Under the pieces are notes generated by a model. It had not been told where the DNA came from. It made no database searches and saw only the letters and a list, made by a program, of their open reading frames with translations. A program made the translations under genes and the position numbers. From Hyperoodon ampullatus (lineage: Eukaryota > Chordata > Mammalia > Artiodactyla > Ziphiidae): DNA of 64,000 nucleotides. Below, one piece after another: positions 20,767 to 32,756 of the stretch. Numbering within the stretch: the stretch's first letter is position 1; each line of letters begins with the position of its first letter. The stretch covers positions 98,793,513 to 98,857,512 of the forward strand of contig OX457057.1 of the NCBI GenBank assembly GCA_949752795.1, given 5' to 3'.

Positions 20767-23011
20767 ATGGTACTAGGAACATACATATCAATAATTACCT
20801 TAAATGTGAATGGATTAAATGCTCCAACCAAAAGACACAGGCTCCCTGAATGGATACAAACACAAGACTTGTATGTATGCTGTGTACAAGAGTCCCACTT
20901 CAGACCTAAGGACACATACAGACTGAAAGTAAGGGGATGGAAAAAGATATTCCATGCAAATAGAAATCAAAAGAAAGCTGGAATAGCAATTCTCATATCA
21001 GAAAAAAGAGGCTTTAAAATAAAGACTATTACAAGAGACAAAGAAGGACACTACATAATGATCAAGGGATCAATCCAAGAAGAAGATATAACAATTTTAA
21101 ATATATATGTACCCAACATAGGAGCACCTCAATACATAAGGCAACTGCTAACAGCTATAAAAGAGGAGATTGACAGTAACACAATAATACTGGGGGACTT
21201 TAACACCTCACTTACACCAATGGACAGATCATCCAAACAGAATATGAAAAAGGAAACACAAGCTTTAAATAACACAATAGACTAGATAGATTTAATTGAT
21301 ATTTATAGCCCATTCCATCCAAAAACAGCGGATTACACTTTCTTCTCAAGTGCACACTGACCATTCTCCAGGATAGATCACACCTTGGGTCACAAATCCA
21401 GCCTCGGTAAATTTAAGAAAATTGAAATCTTATCAAGCATCTTTACTGACCACAATGCTATGAGATTAGAAATCAATTACGGGGGGGGGGAAACGTATAA
21501 AAAACACAAACACTTGGAGGCTAAACAATATGTTACTAAACAACGAAGAGATCACTGAAGAAATCAAAGAGGAACTCCAAAAATACCTAGAGACAAATGA
21601 CAAAGAAAACACAACCATCCAAAACCTCTGGGATGCAGCAAAAGCAGTCCTAAGAGGGAAGTCTATAGCAATACAATTCTACCTCAAGATATGAGAAAAA
21701 TCTCAAATAAACAATCTAAACTTACACCTAAAGGAACTAGAGAAAGAAGAACAAACAAAATCCAAAGTTAGTAGAAGGAAAGAAATCATAAAAATTAGTG
21801 GAGAAATAAATGAAATAGAAACAAAGGAAGCAGTAGCAAAGATCAATGAAACAAAAAGCTGGTTCTTTGAAAACATAAACAAAATTTATAAACCTTTAAC
21901 AAGACTCATCAAGAAAAAAAAGGGAGAAGACTCAGCAAAATAGAATTAGAAATGAAAAAGGAGAAGTAACAATTGACACTACAGAAATACAAAGGATCAT
22001 GAGAGATTACTACAAGCAACTCTATGTCAATAAAATGGACAACCTGGAAGAAATGGACAAATTCACAGAAAAACACAAACTTCCAAGACTGAACCAGGAA
22101 GAAATAGAAAATATAAACAGACCAATCACAAGCACTGAAATTGAGACTGTGATTAAAAATCTTGCAGCAAACAAAAGTCCAGGACCAGATGGCTTCACAG
22201 GAGAATTCTATCAGACATTTAGAGAAGACCTAACACCTATCCTCAAAATCTTCCAAAATGTAGCAGAGGGAGGAACACTCCCAAACTCAAACTATGAGGC
22301 CACCATCACACTGATACCAAAACCAGACAAAGATACTACAAAAAAAAGAAAATTACAGACCAATATCAGTGATGAATATAGATGCAAAAATCCTCAACAA
22401 AATACTAGCAAACAGAATCCAACAGCACATTAAAAGGATCATACACCATGATCAAGTGGGGTTTATCCCAGGAATGCAAGGATTATTCACTATATGCAAA
22501 TCAAACAACGTATACACCATATTAACAAATTGAAGGATAAAAACCATATGATAATCTCAATAGATGCAGAAAAAGCTTTTGACAAAATTCAACACCCATT
22601 TATGATAAAAACTCACCAGAAAGTGGGCAGAGTGGGAACCTACCTCAACATAATAAAGGCCATATATGACAAACCCACAGCAAACATCATTCTCAATGGT
22701 GAAAAATTGAAAGCATTTCCTCTAAGATCAGGAACAAGACAAGGATATCCACTCTTGACACTTATTCAACATAGTTTTGGAAATCCTAGCCATGGAAAAC
22801 AGAGAAGAAAAAGAAATAAAAGGAATACAAATTGGAAAAGAAGTAAAATGTCACTGTTTGCAGATGACATGATACTATACATAGAAAATCCTAACGATGT
22901 CACCAGAAAACTACTGATGCTAGTCAATGAATTTAGCAAAGTTGCAGGATACAAAATTAATGCACAGAAATCTCTTGCATTCCTATACACTAGCAATAAA
23001 TTAGCAGAAAT
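20767..23011 (+). pseudogene. L1-A ORF2, endonuclease and reverse transcriptase part, broken
   Basis: The endonuclease domain reads open from 20767 to 21285 with ITLNVNGLNAPTKRHRL, the metal-binding QESHF site and ILGDFNTS. A stop (TAG at 21283) and frameshifts follow. A poly-G tract at 21481-21489 disrupts the linker. The reverse transcriptase blocks [15 protein letters not shown] (about 22170) and [14 protein letters not shown] (about 22850) are recognisable. The C-terminus lies beyond L1-B, at 36960-38539. Confidence 0.88.
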
Positions 23012-23024
23012 AGAAATTAAGGAA
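23012..23024. repeat. Target-site duplication of L1-B, left copy
   Basis: AGAAATTAAGGAA, repeated exactly at 36947-36959. It lies inside ORF2 of L1-A. Confidence 0.9.
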
Positions 23025-24571
23025 GATATAGGGAGGGGAAGATGGCGGAAGAGTAAGACGCGGAGATCACCTTCCTCCCCACAGATACACCAGAAATACA
23101 TCTACACGTGGAACAACTCCTACAGAACACCTACTGAAGGCTGGCAGAAGACCTCAGACCCCCCAAAAGGCAAGAAAGTCCCCACCTACCTGGGTAGGGC
23201 AAAAGAAAAAAGAATAAACAGAGACAAAAGGATAGGGACGGGACCTGCACCAGTGGGAGGGAGCTGTGAAGGAGGAAAGGTTTCCACACACTAGGAAGCC
23301 CCTTCACGGGCGGAGACTGCGGGTGGCGGAGGGGGGAGCTTCGGAGCCACGGAGGAGAGCGCAGCAACAGGGATGAGGAGGGCAAAGCGGGGAGATTCCC
23401 GCACAGAGGATCAGTGCCGACCGGCACTCACCAGCCCGAGAGGCTTGTCTGCTCATCCGCCAGGGCGGGCGGGGCTGGGAGCTGAGGCTCGAGCTTCGTT
23501 CAGAGCGCAGGGAGAGGACTGGGGTTGGCGGCATGAACACAGCTTGCAGGTGTTAGTGCACCACAGCTAGCCAGGAGGGAGTCCGGGAAAAAGTCTGGAC
23601 CTGCCGAGGAGGCAAGAGACTTTTTCTTCCCTCTTTGTTTCCTGGTGCGCGAGGAGACGGGATTAAGAGCACTGCTTAAAGGAGCTCCAGAGACGGGCGC
23701 GAGCCGTGGCTAAAAGCGCGGACCCCAGAGATGGCCATGAGATGCTAAGACTGCTGCTGCCACCACCAAGAAGCCTGTGTGCGAGCACAGGTCACTATCC
23801 ACACCCCCCTTCCGGGGAGCCTGTGCAGCCCGCCACTGCCAGGGTCCCGGGATCCAGGGACAACTTCCCCGGAAGAACGCACGGTGCGCCTCAGGCTGGT
23901 GCAACGTCACGCCAGCCTCTACCACCGCAGGCTCGCCCCGCACTCCGTACCCCTCCCTCCCACTGGCCTGAGTGAGCCAGAATCCCAGAAGCCGCTGCTC
24001 CTTTAACCCCGTCATGTCTGATCGAAGAACAGACACCCTCCAGCGACCTACACACAGAGGCGGGGCCCGGGAGCTGTGAGAACAAAGAAGAGAAAGGGAA
24101 ATCTCTCCCAGCAGTCTCAGAAGCAGCAGATTAAAGCTCCACAATCAACTTGATGTACCCTGCATCTGTGGAATACATGAATAGACAACGAATCATCCCA
24201 AATTGAGGAGGTGGACTTTGAGAGCAAGATTTATGATTTTTTCCCCTTTTCCTCTTTTTGTGAGTGTGTATGTGTATGCTTCTGTGTGAGATTTTGTCTG
24301 TATAGCTTTGCTTCCACCATTTGTCCTAAGGTTCTATCCGTCTGTTTTTTTTTTCTTTTTCTTAAAAAAATTGTTTTCTTAATAATTATTTTTTATTTTA
24401 ATAACCTTAATTTATTTAATTTACTTTATTTTGTTGTACTTTATATTCTTTCTTTCTTTCATTCCTTCCTTCCTTCCTTCCCTCCCTCCTTCCCTCCCTC
24501 CTTCCCTCCCCCTCCTTCCCTCCCTCCCTCCCTGCCTTCTTTTTTTCTGTTTTACTGCTCTACCCCCACTA
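23025..24571 (+). mobile_element. L1-B, first part (5' UTR)
   Basis: Starts GATATAGGGAGGGGAAGATG, the intact 5' end of the younger L1 type also seen at 53409. It is GC-rich with CpGs (23280-24100) and then T-rich. The 5' UTR is interrupted in a pyrimidine tract near 24447-24571 by L1-C and resumes near 31285. The right border is uncertain by some tens of bases because both sides are simple sequence. Confidence 0.88.
24447..24540. repeat. (TTTC/TTCC/TCCC)n tract in the L1-B 5' UTR
   Basis: A nearly pure pyrimidine run of TTTC then TTCC and TCCC units. The related L1-D has only a short, impure tract at the same place (about 54958-54982), so this one has expanded. Confidence 0.9.
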
Positions 24572-24903
24572 TTTTTTTTATTAGTTTCTGCTTTATAACA
24601 AAGTAAATCAGTTATACATACACATCTGTTCCCATATCCCTTCCCTCTTGCATCTCCCTCCCTCCCACCCTCCCTATCCCATCCCTCCAGGCGGTCACAA
24701 AGCACCCAGCTGATCTCCCTGTGCTGACCACTGCTTCCCACTAGCTATCTACCTTATGCTTGGTAGTGTATATATGTCCATGCCTCTCTCTCGCTTTGTC
24801 ACAGCTTACCCTTCCCCCTCCCCATATCCTCAAGTCCATTCTCAAGTAGGTATGTGTCTTTATTCCTGTTTTACCCCTAGGTTCTTTATGACTTTTTTTT
24901 TCT

Positions 24904-27900
24904 TAAATTCCATATATATGTGTTAGCATACGGTATTTGTCTTTCTCTTTCAGACTTACTTTACTATGTATGACAGACGCTAGGTCTATCCACCTCATTA
25001 CAAATAGTTCAATTTCGTTTCTTTTTATGGCTGAGTAATATTCCATTGTATATATGTGCTACATCTTCTTTATCCATTCATACGATGATGGACACTTAGG
25101 TTGTTTCCATCTCGGGGCTATTGTAAATAGAGCTGCAGTGAACATTTTGGTACATGTCTCTTTTTGAATTATGGTTTTCTCAGGGTATATGCTCAGTAGT
25201 GGGATTGCTGGGTCATATGGTAGTTCTATTTGTAGTTTTTTAAGGAACCTCCATACTGATCTCCATAGTGGCTGTACCAATTCACATTCCCACCAGCAGT
25301 GCAAGAGTGTTCCCTTTTCTCCACACCCTCTCCAGCATTTCTTGTTTGTAGATTTTTTGATGATGGCCATTCTGACTGGTGTGAGATGATATCTCATTGT
25401 AGTTTTGATTTGCATTTCTCTAATGATTAATGATGTTGAGCATTCTTTCATGTGTTTGTTGGCAGTCTGTATATCTTCTGTGGAGAAATGTCTATTTAGG
25501 TCTTCTGCCCATTTTTAGATTGGGTTGTTTGTTTTTTTGCTATTGAGCTGCATGAGCTGCTTATAAATATTGGAGATTAATCCTTTGTCAGTTGCTTCAT
25601 TAGCAAATATTTTCTCGCATTCTGAGGGTTGTCTTTTGGTCTTGTTTATGGTTTCCTTTGCTGTGCAAAAGTTTGAAGTTTCATCAGGTCCCATTTGTTT
25701 ATTTCTGTTTTTATTTCCATTTCTCTAGGAGGTGGGTCAAAAAGGATCTAACTGTGATTTATGTCATAGAGTGTTCTGCCTACGTTTTCCACTAAGAGTT
25801 TGATAGTTTCTGGTCTTACATTTAGGTCTTTAATCCATTTTGAGCTTATTTTTGTGTATGGTGTTAGTGAGTGATCTAATCTCATACTTTTACATGTACC
25901 TGTCCAGTTTTCGCTGTACCACTTATTGAAGAGGCTCTTCTTTCTCCACTGTACATTCCTGCCTCCTTTATCAAAGATAAGGTGACCATATGTGTGTGGG
26001 TTTATCTCTGGGCTTTCTATCCTGTTCCATTGATCTATCTTTCTGTTTTTGTGCCAGTACCATACTGTCTTGATTACTGTAGCTTTGTAGTATGGTCTGA
26101 AGTCAGGGAGGCTGATTCCTCCAGCTCCGTTTTTCGTTCTCAAGATTGCTTTGGCTATTCGGGGTCTTATGTTTTTCCAAACAAATTTTGAAATTTTTTT
26201 TCTACTTTTGTGAAAAATGCCAGTAGTACTTTGATAGGGATTGCATTGAATCTGTAGATTGCTTTGGGTAGTAGAGTCATTTTCACAATATTGATTCTTC
26301 CAATCCAGGAACATGGTATATCTCTCCATCTATTTCTATCATCTTTAATTTCTTTCATCAGTGTCTTATAATTTTCTGCATACAGGTCTTTTGTCTCCTT
26401 AAATAGGTTTTTTCCTAGATATTTTATTCTTTTTGTTGCAATGGTAAATGGGAGTGTTTTCTTGATTTCACTTTCAGATATTTCATCATTAGTGTACAAC
26501 AATGCCAGAGATTTCTGTGCATTAATTTTGTATCCTGCTACTTTACCAAATTCATTGATTAGCTCTAGTAGTTTTCTGGTAGCATCTTTAGGATTCTCCA
26601 TGTATAGTATCGTGTCATCTGCAAACAGTGACAGCTTTACTTCTTCTTTTCCAATTTAGATTACTTTTATTTCCTTTTCTTCTCTGATTGCTGTGGCTAA
26701 AACTTCCAAAACTATGTTGAATAAGAGTGGTGAGAGTGAGCAGCCTTGTCTTGTTCCTGATCTTAGTGGAAATGGTTTCAGTTTTTCAACATTGAGGACG
26801 CTGTTGGCTGTGGGTTTGTCATATATGGCCTTTATTATGTTGAGGAAAGTTCCCTCTATTCCTACTTTCTGCAGGGTTTTTTTTTTTTATCATAAATGGG
26901 TGCTGCATTTTGTCAAAAGCTTTCTCTGCATCTATTGAGATGATCATATGGTTTTTCTCCTTCAATTTTTTAAAATGGTGTATCACGTTGATTGATTTGC
27001 ATATATTGAAGAATCCTTGCATTCTTGGAATAAACTCAACTTGATCATGGTGTATGATCCTTTTAATGTGCTGTTGGATTCTGTTTGCTAGTACTTGGTT
27101 GACTATTTTTCTTTCTATGTTCATCAGTGATATTGGCCTGTAGTTTTCTTTCTTTGTGACATCCTTTTCCGGTTTTGGTATCAAGGTGATGGTGACCTCA
27201 TAGAATGAGTTTAGGAGTGTTCCTCCCTCTGCTATATTTTGGAAGAGTTTGAGAAGGATAGGTGTTAGTTCTTCTCTAAATGTTTGATAGAATTCGCCTG
27301 TGAAGCCATCTGCTCATGGTCTTTTGTTTGTGGGAAGATTTTTAATCACATTTTCAATTTCAGTGGTTGTGATTGGTCTGTGCATATTTTCTATTTCTTC
27401 CTGATTCAGTCTTGGCACATTGTGCATTTCTAAGAATTTGTCCCTTTCTTCCAGGTTGTCCATTTTATTGGCATAGAGCTGCTTGTAGTAGTCTCTCATG
27501 ATCTTTTGTATTTCTGCAGTGTCAGTTGTTACTTCTCCTTTTTCATTTCTAATTCTATGGATTTGAGTCTTCTCCCTTTTTTTCTTGATGAGTCTGGCTA
27601 ATGGTTTATTAATTTTGTTTATCTTCTCAAAGAACCAGCTTTTAGTTTTATTGATCTTTGCTATCGTTTCCTTCATTTCTTTTTCATTTATTTCTGATCT
27701 TTATGATTTCTTTCCTTCTGCTAACTTTGGGGGCTTTTTGTTCTTCTTTCTCTAATTGCTTTAGGTGCAGGGTCAGGTTGTTTACTCAAGATGTTTCCTG
27801 TTTCTTAAGGTGGGATTGTATTGCTATAAACTTCCCTCTTCGAACTGCTTTTGCTTTATCCCATAGGTATTGGCTCGTAGTGTCTCCTTTGTCATTTGTT

Positions 27901-28718
27901 TCTAGGTATTTTTTTATTTCCTCTTTGATTTCTTCAGTGATCACTTCGTTATTGAGCAGTGTATTGTTTAGCCTCCATGTGTTTGTATTTTTCACAGATC
28001 TTTTCCTGTAATTGATATCTAGTCTCAGAGCATTGTGATTGGAAAAGATACTTGATACAATTTCAATTTTCTTAAATTTACCAAGGCTTGATTTGTAACC
28101 CAAGATATGATCTATCCTGGAGAATGTTCCATGAGCACTTGAGAAAAATGTGTATTCTGTTGTTTTTGGATGGAATGTCCTTTAAATATCAATTAAGTCC
28201 ATCTTGTTTAATGTATCATTTAAAGCTTGTGTTTCCTGTTTTATTTTCATTTTGGATGATCTGTCCATTGGTGAAAGTGGGGTGTTGAAGTCCCCTACTA
28301 TGAGTGTGTTACTGTTGATTTCCCCTTTTATGGCTGTTAGTATTTGCCTTATGTATTGAGGTGCTCCTATGTTGGGTGCATAAATATTTTCAATTGTTAT
28401 ATATTCTTCTTGGATCAATCCCTAGATCATCATGTAGTGTCCTTCTTTGTCCCTATTAATATTCTTTATTTTAAAGTCTATTTTGTCTGATATGAGAATT
28501 GCTACTACAGCTTTCTTTGATTTCTCTTTGCATGGAATCTTTTTCCTTTCCCTTACTTTCAGTCTGTATGTGTCTCTAGGTCTGAAGTGGGTCTCTTGTA
28601 GACAGAATATATATGGGTCTTGTTTTTGTATCCATTCAGCCAATCTGTGTCTTTTGGTGGGAACATTTAGTCCATTTACATTTAAGGTAATTATCAATAT
28701 GTATGTTCTTATTCTCAT
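24904..28718 (-). pseudogene. L1-C ORF2 (endonuclease-reverse transcriptase), broken
   Basis: ORF2 encodes the nicking endonuclease and reverse transcriptase used for target-primed reverse transcription. From ATG near 28718 the endonuclease starts RTYILIITLNVNGLNVPTKR with a CLQETHF metal site. The reverse transcriptase follows ([10 protein letters not shown] near 27135). The C-terminal part ([17 protein letters not shown]) lies near 25190-25250. At least six separate open segments alternate in frame between 25059 and 28784, so it is inactive. End near 24904. Confidence 0.85.
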
Positions 28719-28789
28719 TTTCTTAATTGTTTTGGGTTTGTTATTGTATGTATTTTCCTTCTGTTGTGTTTCTTGCCTAGACAAGTTCC

Positions 28790-29668
28790 TATAACATTTG
28801 TTGTAAAGCTGGTTTGGTGTGCTGAACTCTGTCAGCTTTTGCTTGACTGTAAAGGTTTTAATTTCTCCATCAAATCTGAATGAGATCCTTGCTTGGTAGA
28901 GTAATCTTGGTTGCAGCTATTTCTCCTTCATCACTTTAAATATGTCCTGCCACTCTCTTCTGGCTTGTAGACTCTCTGCTGAAAGATCAGCTGTTAACGT
29001 TATGGGGATTCCCTTGTGTGTTATTTGTTGTTTTTCCCTTGCTGCTTTTAATATGTTTTCTTTGTGTTTAATTTTTGACAGTTTGATTAATATGAGTCTT
29101 GGCATATTTCTCCTTGGATTTATTCTGTATGGGACTCTCTGTGCCTCCTGTACTTGATTAACTATTTCCTTTCCCATATTAGGGAAGTTTTCATCCATAA
29201 TCTCTTCAAATATTTGCTCAGTCCCTTTCTTTTTCTCTTCTTCTTCTGAAACCTCTATAATTCGAATGTTGGTGCGTTTAATGTTGTCCCAGAGGTCTCT
29301 GAGACTGTCCTCAGTTATTTTCATTCTTATTTTTTATTCTGCTCTGCAGCAGTTATTTTCACTATTTTAACTTCCGCATGACTTATGCATTCTTCTGCCT
29401 CAGTTATTCTGCTATTGATCCCATCTAGAGTATTTTTAATTTCATTTATTGTGTTGCTCATCGTTGCTTGATTCACCATTAGTTCTTCTAGGTTCTTGTT
29501 AACTGTTTCTTGCATTTTGTCTATTCTACTTCCAAGATTTTGTATCATCTTTACTATTATTATTTTGAATAATTTTTCAGGTAGACCGTCTATTTCCTCT
29601 TCATTTGTTAGGTCTAGTGGGTTTTTATCTTGCTCCTGCACCTGCTGTGTGTTTTTCTGTCTTCTCAT
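28790..29668 (-). pseudogene. L1-C ORF1, broken
   Basis: The canonical start MRRQKNTQQ is kept at 29668. The frame is open to NKK and a stop at 29327-29329, where a one-base shift moves the rest (MKITEDSLRDLWDNI onward) into another frame. That frame runs to a further premature stop at 28917, shortly before the conserved NLQPRLLYPA block. The coiled coil and the RINPRRNMPR region are recognisable. Confidence 0.85.
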
Positions 29669-30211
29669 TTTGCTTATGTTACTGTGTTTGGGGTATCCTT
29701 TTTGCAGGCTGCAGGTTCGTAGTTCCCGTTCTTTTTGGTGTCTGTCCCCAGTAGCTAAATTTGGTTCAGTGGGTTGTGTAGGTTTCCTGGTGCAGGGGAC
29801 TAGTGCCTCTGTTCTGGTGGATGAGGCTGGATCTTATCTTTCTGGTGGGCAGGTCCACGTCTGGTGGTGTGTTTTGGGGTGTCTGTGGACTTATTATGAT
29901 TTTAGGCAGCCTCTCTGCTAATGGGTGGGGTTGTGTTCCTGTTTTGTTAGTTGTTTGGCATAGGGTGTCCATCACTGTAGCTTGCTGGTCGTTGAGTGAT
30001 TCTGGGTGCTGGTGTTGAGATGGAGATCTCTGGGAGACTTTCACCATTTGATATTATGTGTAGCTGGGAGGTCTCTTTTGGCCCAGTGTCCTGAAGTTGG
30101 CTCTCCCCTCTCAGAGGCTCAGCACTGACTCCGGGCTTCAGCACTCAGAGCCCTTCATTCACACGGCTCAGAATAAAAGGGAGAAATGTAGAAAGAAAGA
30201 AGTAGTAGAAG

Positions 30212-30290
30212 TAGAAAGAAAGAAAGAAAGAAAGGAGGGAGGGAGGGAGGAAGGAGGGAAGGTAGAAAAAAAGAAAGAGAGAAGATAAAG
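30212..30290 (-). repeat. (GAAA/GGGA)n purine tract in the L1-C 5' UTR
   Basis: The minus-strand equivalent of the pyrimidine tract in L1-B (24447). Both elements expanded the same 5' UTR position independently. Confidence 0.85.
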
Positions 30291-31228
30291 TAAAATAGAA
30301 TTAAGTATGATAAAATATAATAGAGTTATTAAAATAAAAAATACTTATTAAAAAAAACGGACAGATATAACCCTGGCACAAATGGTGGAAGCAAATCTAT
30401 ACAGACAAAATCTCACACAGAAGCATACACATACACATTCACAAAAAGAGGAAAAGGGGAAAAAATCATAAATCTTGTTCTCAAAGTCCACCTCCTCAAT
30501 TTGGGATGATTCATTTTCTATTCATGTATTCCACAGATGCAGGGTACATCAAGTTGATTGTGAAGCTTTAATCCACTGCTTCTGAGACTGCTGGGAGAGA
30601 TTTCCCTTTCTCTTCTTTATTCTCACAGCTCCTGGGTCTCAGCTTTGGATTTGGCCCCACCTCTGCGTGTAGGTCGCCAGAGGGCATCTGTTCTTTGTTC
30701 AGACAGGACGGGGTTAAAGGAGAAGCTGCCTCGGGGACTTTGGTTCACTCAGGCCAGGGGGAGGGAGGGATATGGAGTGCAGGGCGAGCCTGTGGCGGCA
30801 GAGGCCGGTGAGATGTTGCACCAGCCTGAGGCGCTCTGTGTGCTCTCCTGGGAATTCGTCCCTGGATCCCGGGACCCCGGCAGTGGTGGGCTGCCCAGGC
30901 TCCCCAGAAAGTGGGCGTGGACAGTGACCTGCACTCGCACACAGGCCTCTTGGTGGCGGCAGGAGCAGCCTCAGCTTCCCACACCCGTCTCTGGGTTCCA
31001 TGCTTTTGGCCGTGGCTTGCGCCCATCTCTGGAGCTCCTTTAAGCAGCACTCTTAACCTCCTCTCCTTGCACACCAGAGATCAAGGAAGAAAAAGTGTCT
31101 TGCCTCTTCAACAGGTCCAGACTTTTTCCCGGACTCCCTCCCGGCCAGCTGTGGTGCCCTAACCCCTTCAGGCTGTGTTCACGATGCCAACTCCAGTCCT
31201 CTCCCGGTGCTCTGACCAACTGCCTCCC

Positions 31229-31245
31229 TTCTTTCTTTCTTTCTC

Positions 31246-31284
<39 letters not shown>
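31229..31284. repeat. (TTTC)n microsatellite at the L1-C/L1-B junction
   Basis: Nearly uninterrupted TTTC units lie exactly at the junction where L1-C ends and the L1-B 5' UTR resumes. Confidence 0.92.
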
Positions 31285-31831
31285 ACTTTTTTTCCCTTTT
31301 GTTCTGAGCTATGTAGATGAAAGGCTTTTGGTGCTTCAGACAGGAGTCAGTGCTGTGCCTCTGAGTTGGAAGAGCCAACTTCAGCACACTGGTCCACAAG
31401 AGACCTCCCAGCTCCACATAATATCAAACGGTGAAAATCTCCCAGAGATGCCCACCTCAACACCAGCCGCCAGCTCCACTCAACGACCAGCAAGATACAG
31501 TGCTGGACATCCTATGCCAAACAACTAGCAAGACAGGAACACAACCCAACCCATTAGAAGAGAGGCTGCCTAAAATCATAATAAGTCCACAGACACCCCA
31601 AAACACACCACCAGATGTGGACTTGCCCAGCCGAAAGTTAAGATCCAGCCTCATCCACGAGAACAGAGGCACTAGTACCCTGGACCCGGAAACCTACACA
31701 ACCCACTGAACCAAATTTAGCTACTGGGGAAAGACACCAAAAAGAACGGGAACTACGAACCTGCAGCCTGCAAAAAGGAGACCCCAAACACAGTAAGATA
31801 AGCAAAATAAGAAGACAGAAAAACACAGCAG

Positions 31832-32752
31832 ATGAATGAGCAAGATAAATACCCACCAGACATAACAAAAGAAGAGGAAATAGGCAGTCTACCTGAAAAA
31901 GAATTCAGAATAATGATAGTAAAGATGATCCAAAATATTGGAAATATAATAGACAAAATGCAAGAAACATTTAACAAGGACTTAGAAGAACTAAAGAGGA
32001 AAAAAGCAATGATGAGCAATACAATAAATGAAATTAAAAATACTCTAGATGGGATCAATAGCAGAATAACTGAGGCAGAAGAACGGATAAGTGACATGGA
32101 AAATAAAATATTGCAAGTAACTACTGCAGAGCAGAATAAAGAAAAAAGAATGAAAAGAACTGAGGACAGTCTCAGAGAACTCTGGGACAACATTTATCAC
32201 ACCAACATTCGAATTATAGGGTTTCCAGAAGAAGAAGAGAAGAAGAAAGGGACTGAGAAAATATTTGAAGAGATTATAATTGAAAACTTCCCTAATATGG
32301 GAAAGGAAATAGTTAATCAAGTCCAGGAAGCACAGAGACTCCCATACAGGATAAATCCAAGGAGAAATATGCCAAGACCCATATTAATCAAACTGTCAAT
32401 AATTAAACACAAAGAAAACATATTAAAAGCAGCAAGGGAAAAACAACAAATAACACACAAGGGAATCCCCATAATGTTAACAGCTGATCTTTCAGGAGAA
32501 ACACTGCAAGCCAGAAGGGACTGGTAGGACTTATTTAAAGTGATGAAGGAGAAAAACCTGCAACCAAGATTACTCTACCCAGCAAGGATATCATTCAGAT
32601 TTCATGGAGAAATTAAAATCTTTACAGTCAAGCAAAAGCTGAGAGAGTTCAGCACCACCAAACCAGCTTTACAACAAATACTAAAGGAAATTCTCTATGC
32701 AAGAAACACAAGAGAAGGAAAAGCCCTACAGAAAGGAACCCAAAACAATTAA
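31832..32752 (+). pseudogene. L1-B ORF1, nearly open
   Basis: From ATG 31832 one frame runs 306 codons to TAA at 32750, broken only by a TAG at 32525-32527 directly after ARRDW, where relatives have a Gln codon (CAG). The coiled-coil part and the RNA-binding core (INPRRNMPRPILIKL) are intact. The usual start context is damaged: ATA replaces ATG near 31807 and two bases are missing shortly after it. ORF2 starts just downstream at 32757. Confidence 0.9.
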
Positions 32753-32756
32753 GAAA

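Larger units (their letters stand above)
18066..23011 (+). mobile_element. L1-A, first part (5' UTR, ORF1, most of ORF2)
   Basis: Starts just after the left duplication with CAAGATGGCAGAGTGGGAG, an L1 5' end. The 5' UTR (18066 to about 19820) is GC-rich up to about 19370 and T-rich after that. ORF1 and ORF2 follow. The element is cut at 23024 by L1-B and resumes at 36960. Without the insertion it would be about 7.1 kb, essentially full length. Long open frames at 18081-18849 are 5' UTR noise. Confidence 0.9.
24572..31228 (-). mobile_element. L1-C, nearly full length, antisense, inside L1-B
   Basis: On the minus strand it runs from part-way through the 5' UTR (31228, roughly the first 480 bases missing) through ORF1 and ORF2 to a 3' end at 24572. 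The 3' end stops about 45 bases earlier than in L1-B and runs straight into about eight A's (TTTTTTTT at 24572-24579 on +). Its T-rich borders hide any TSD. It is head-to-head with the rest of L1-B. Confidence 0.88.

Noticed and set aside
24447..24540. Regulatory triplex or promoter element in the pyrimidine tract
   Set aside because: The tract is an expanded simple repeat in an L1 5' UTR, and nothing else in the sequence supports a regulatory role.
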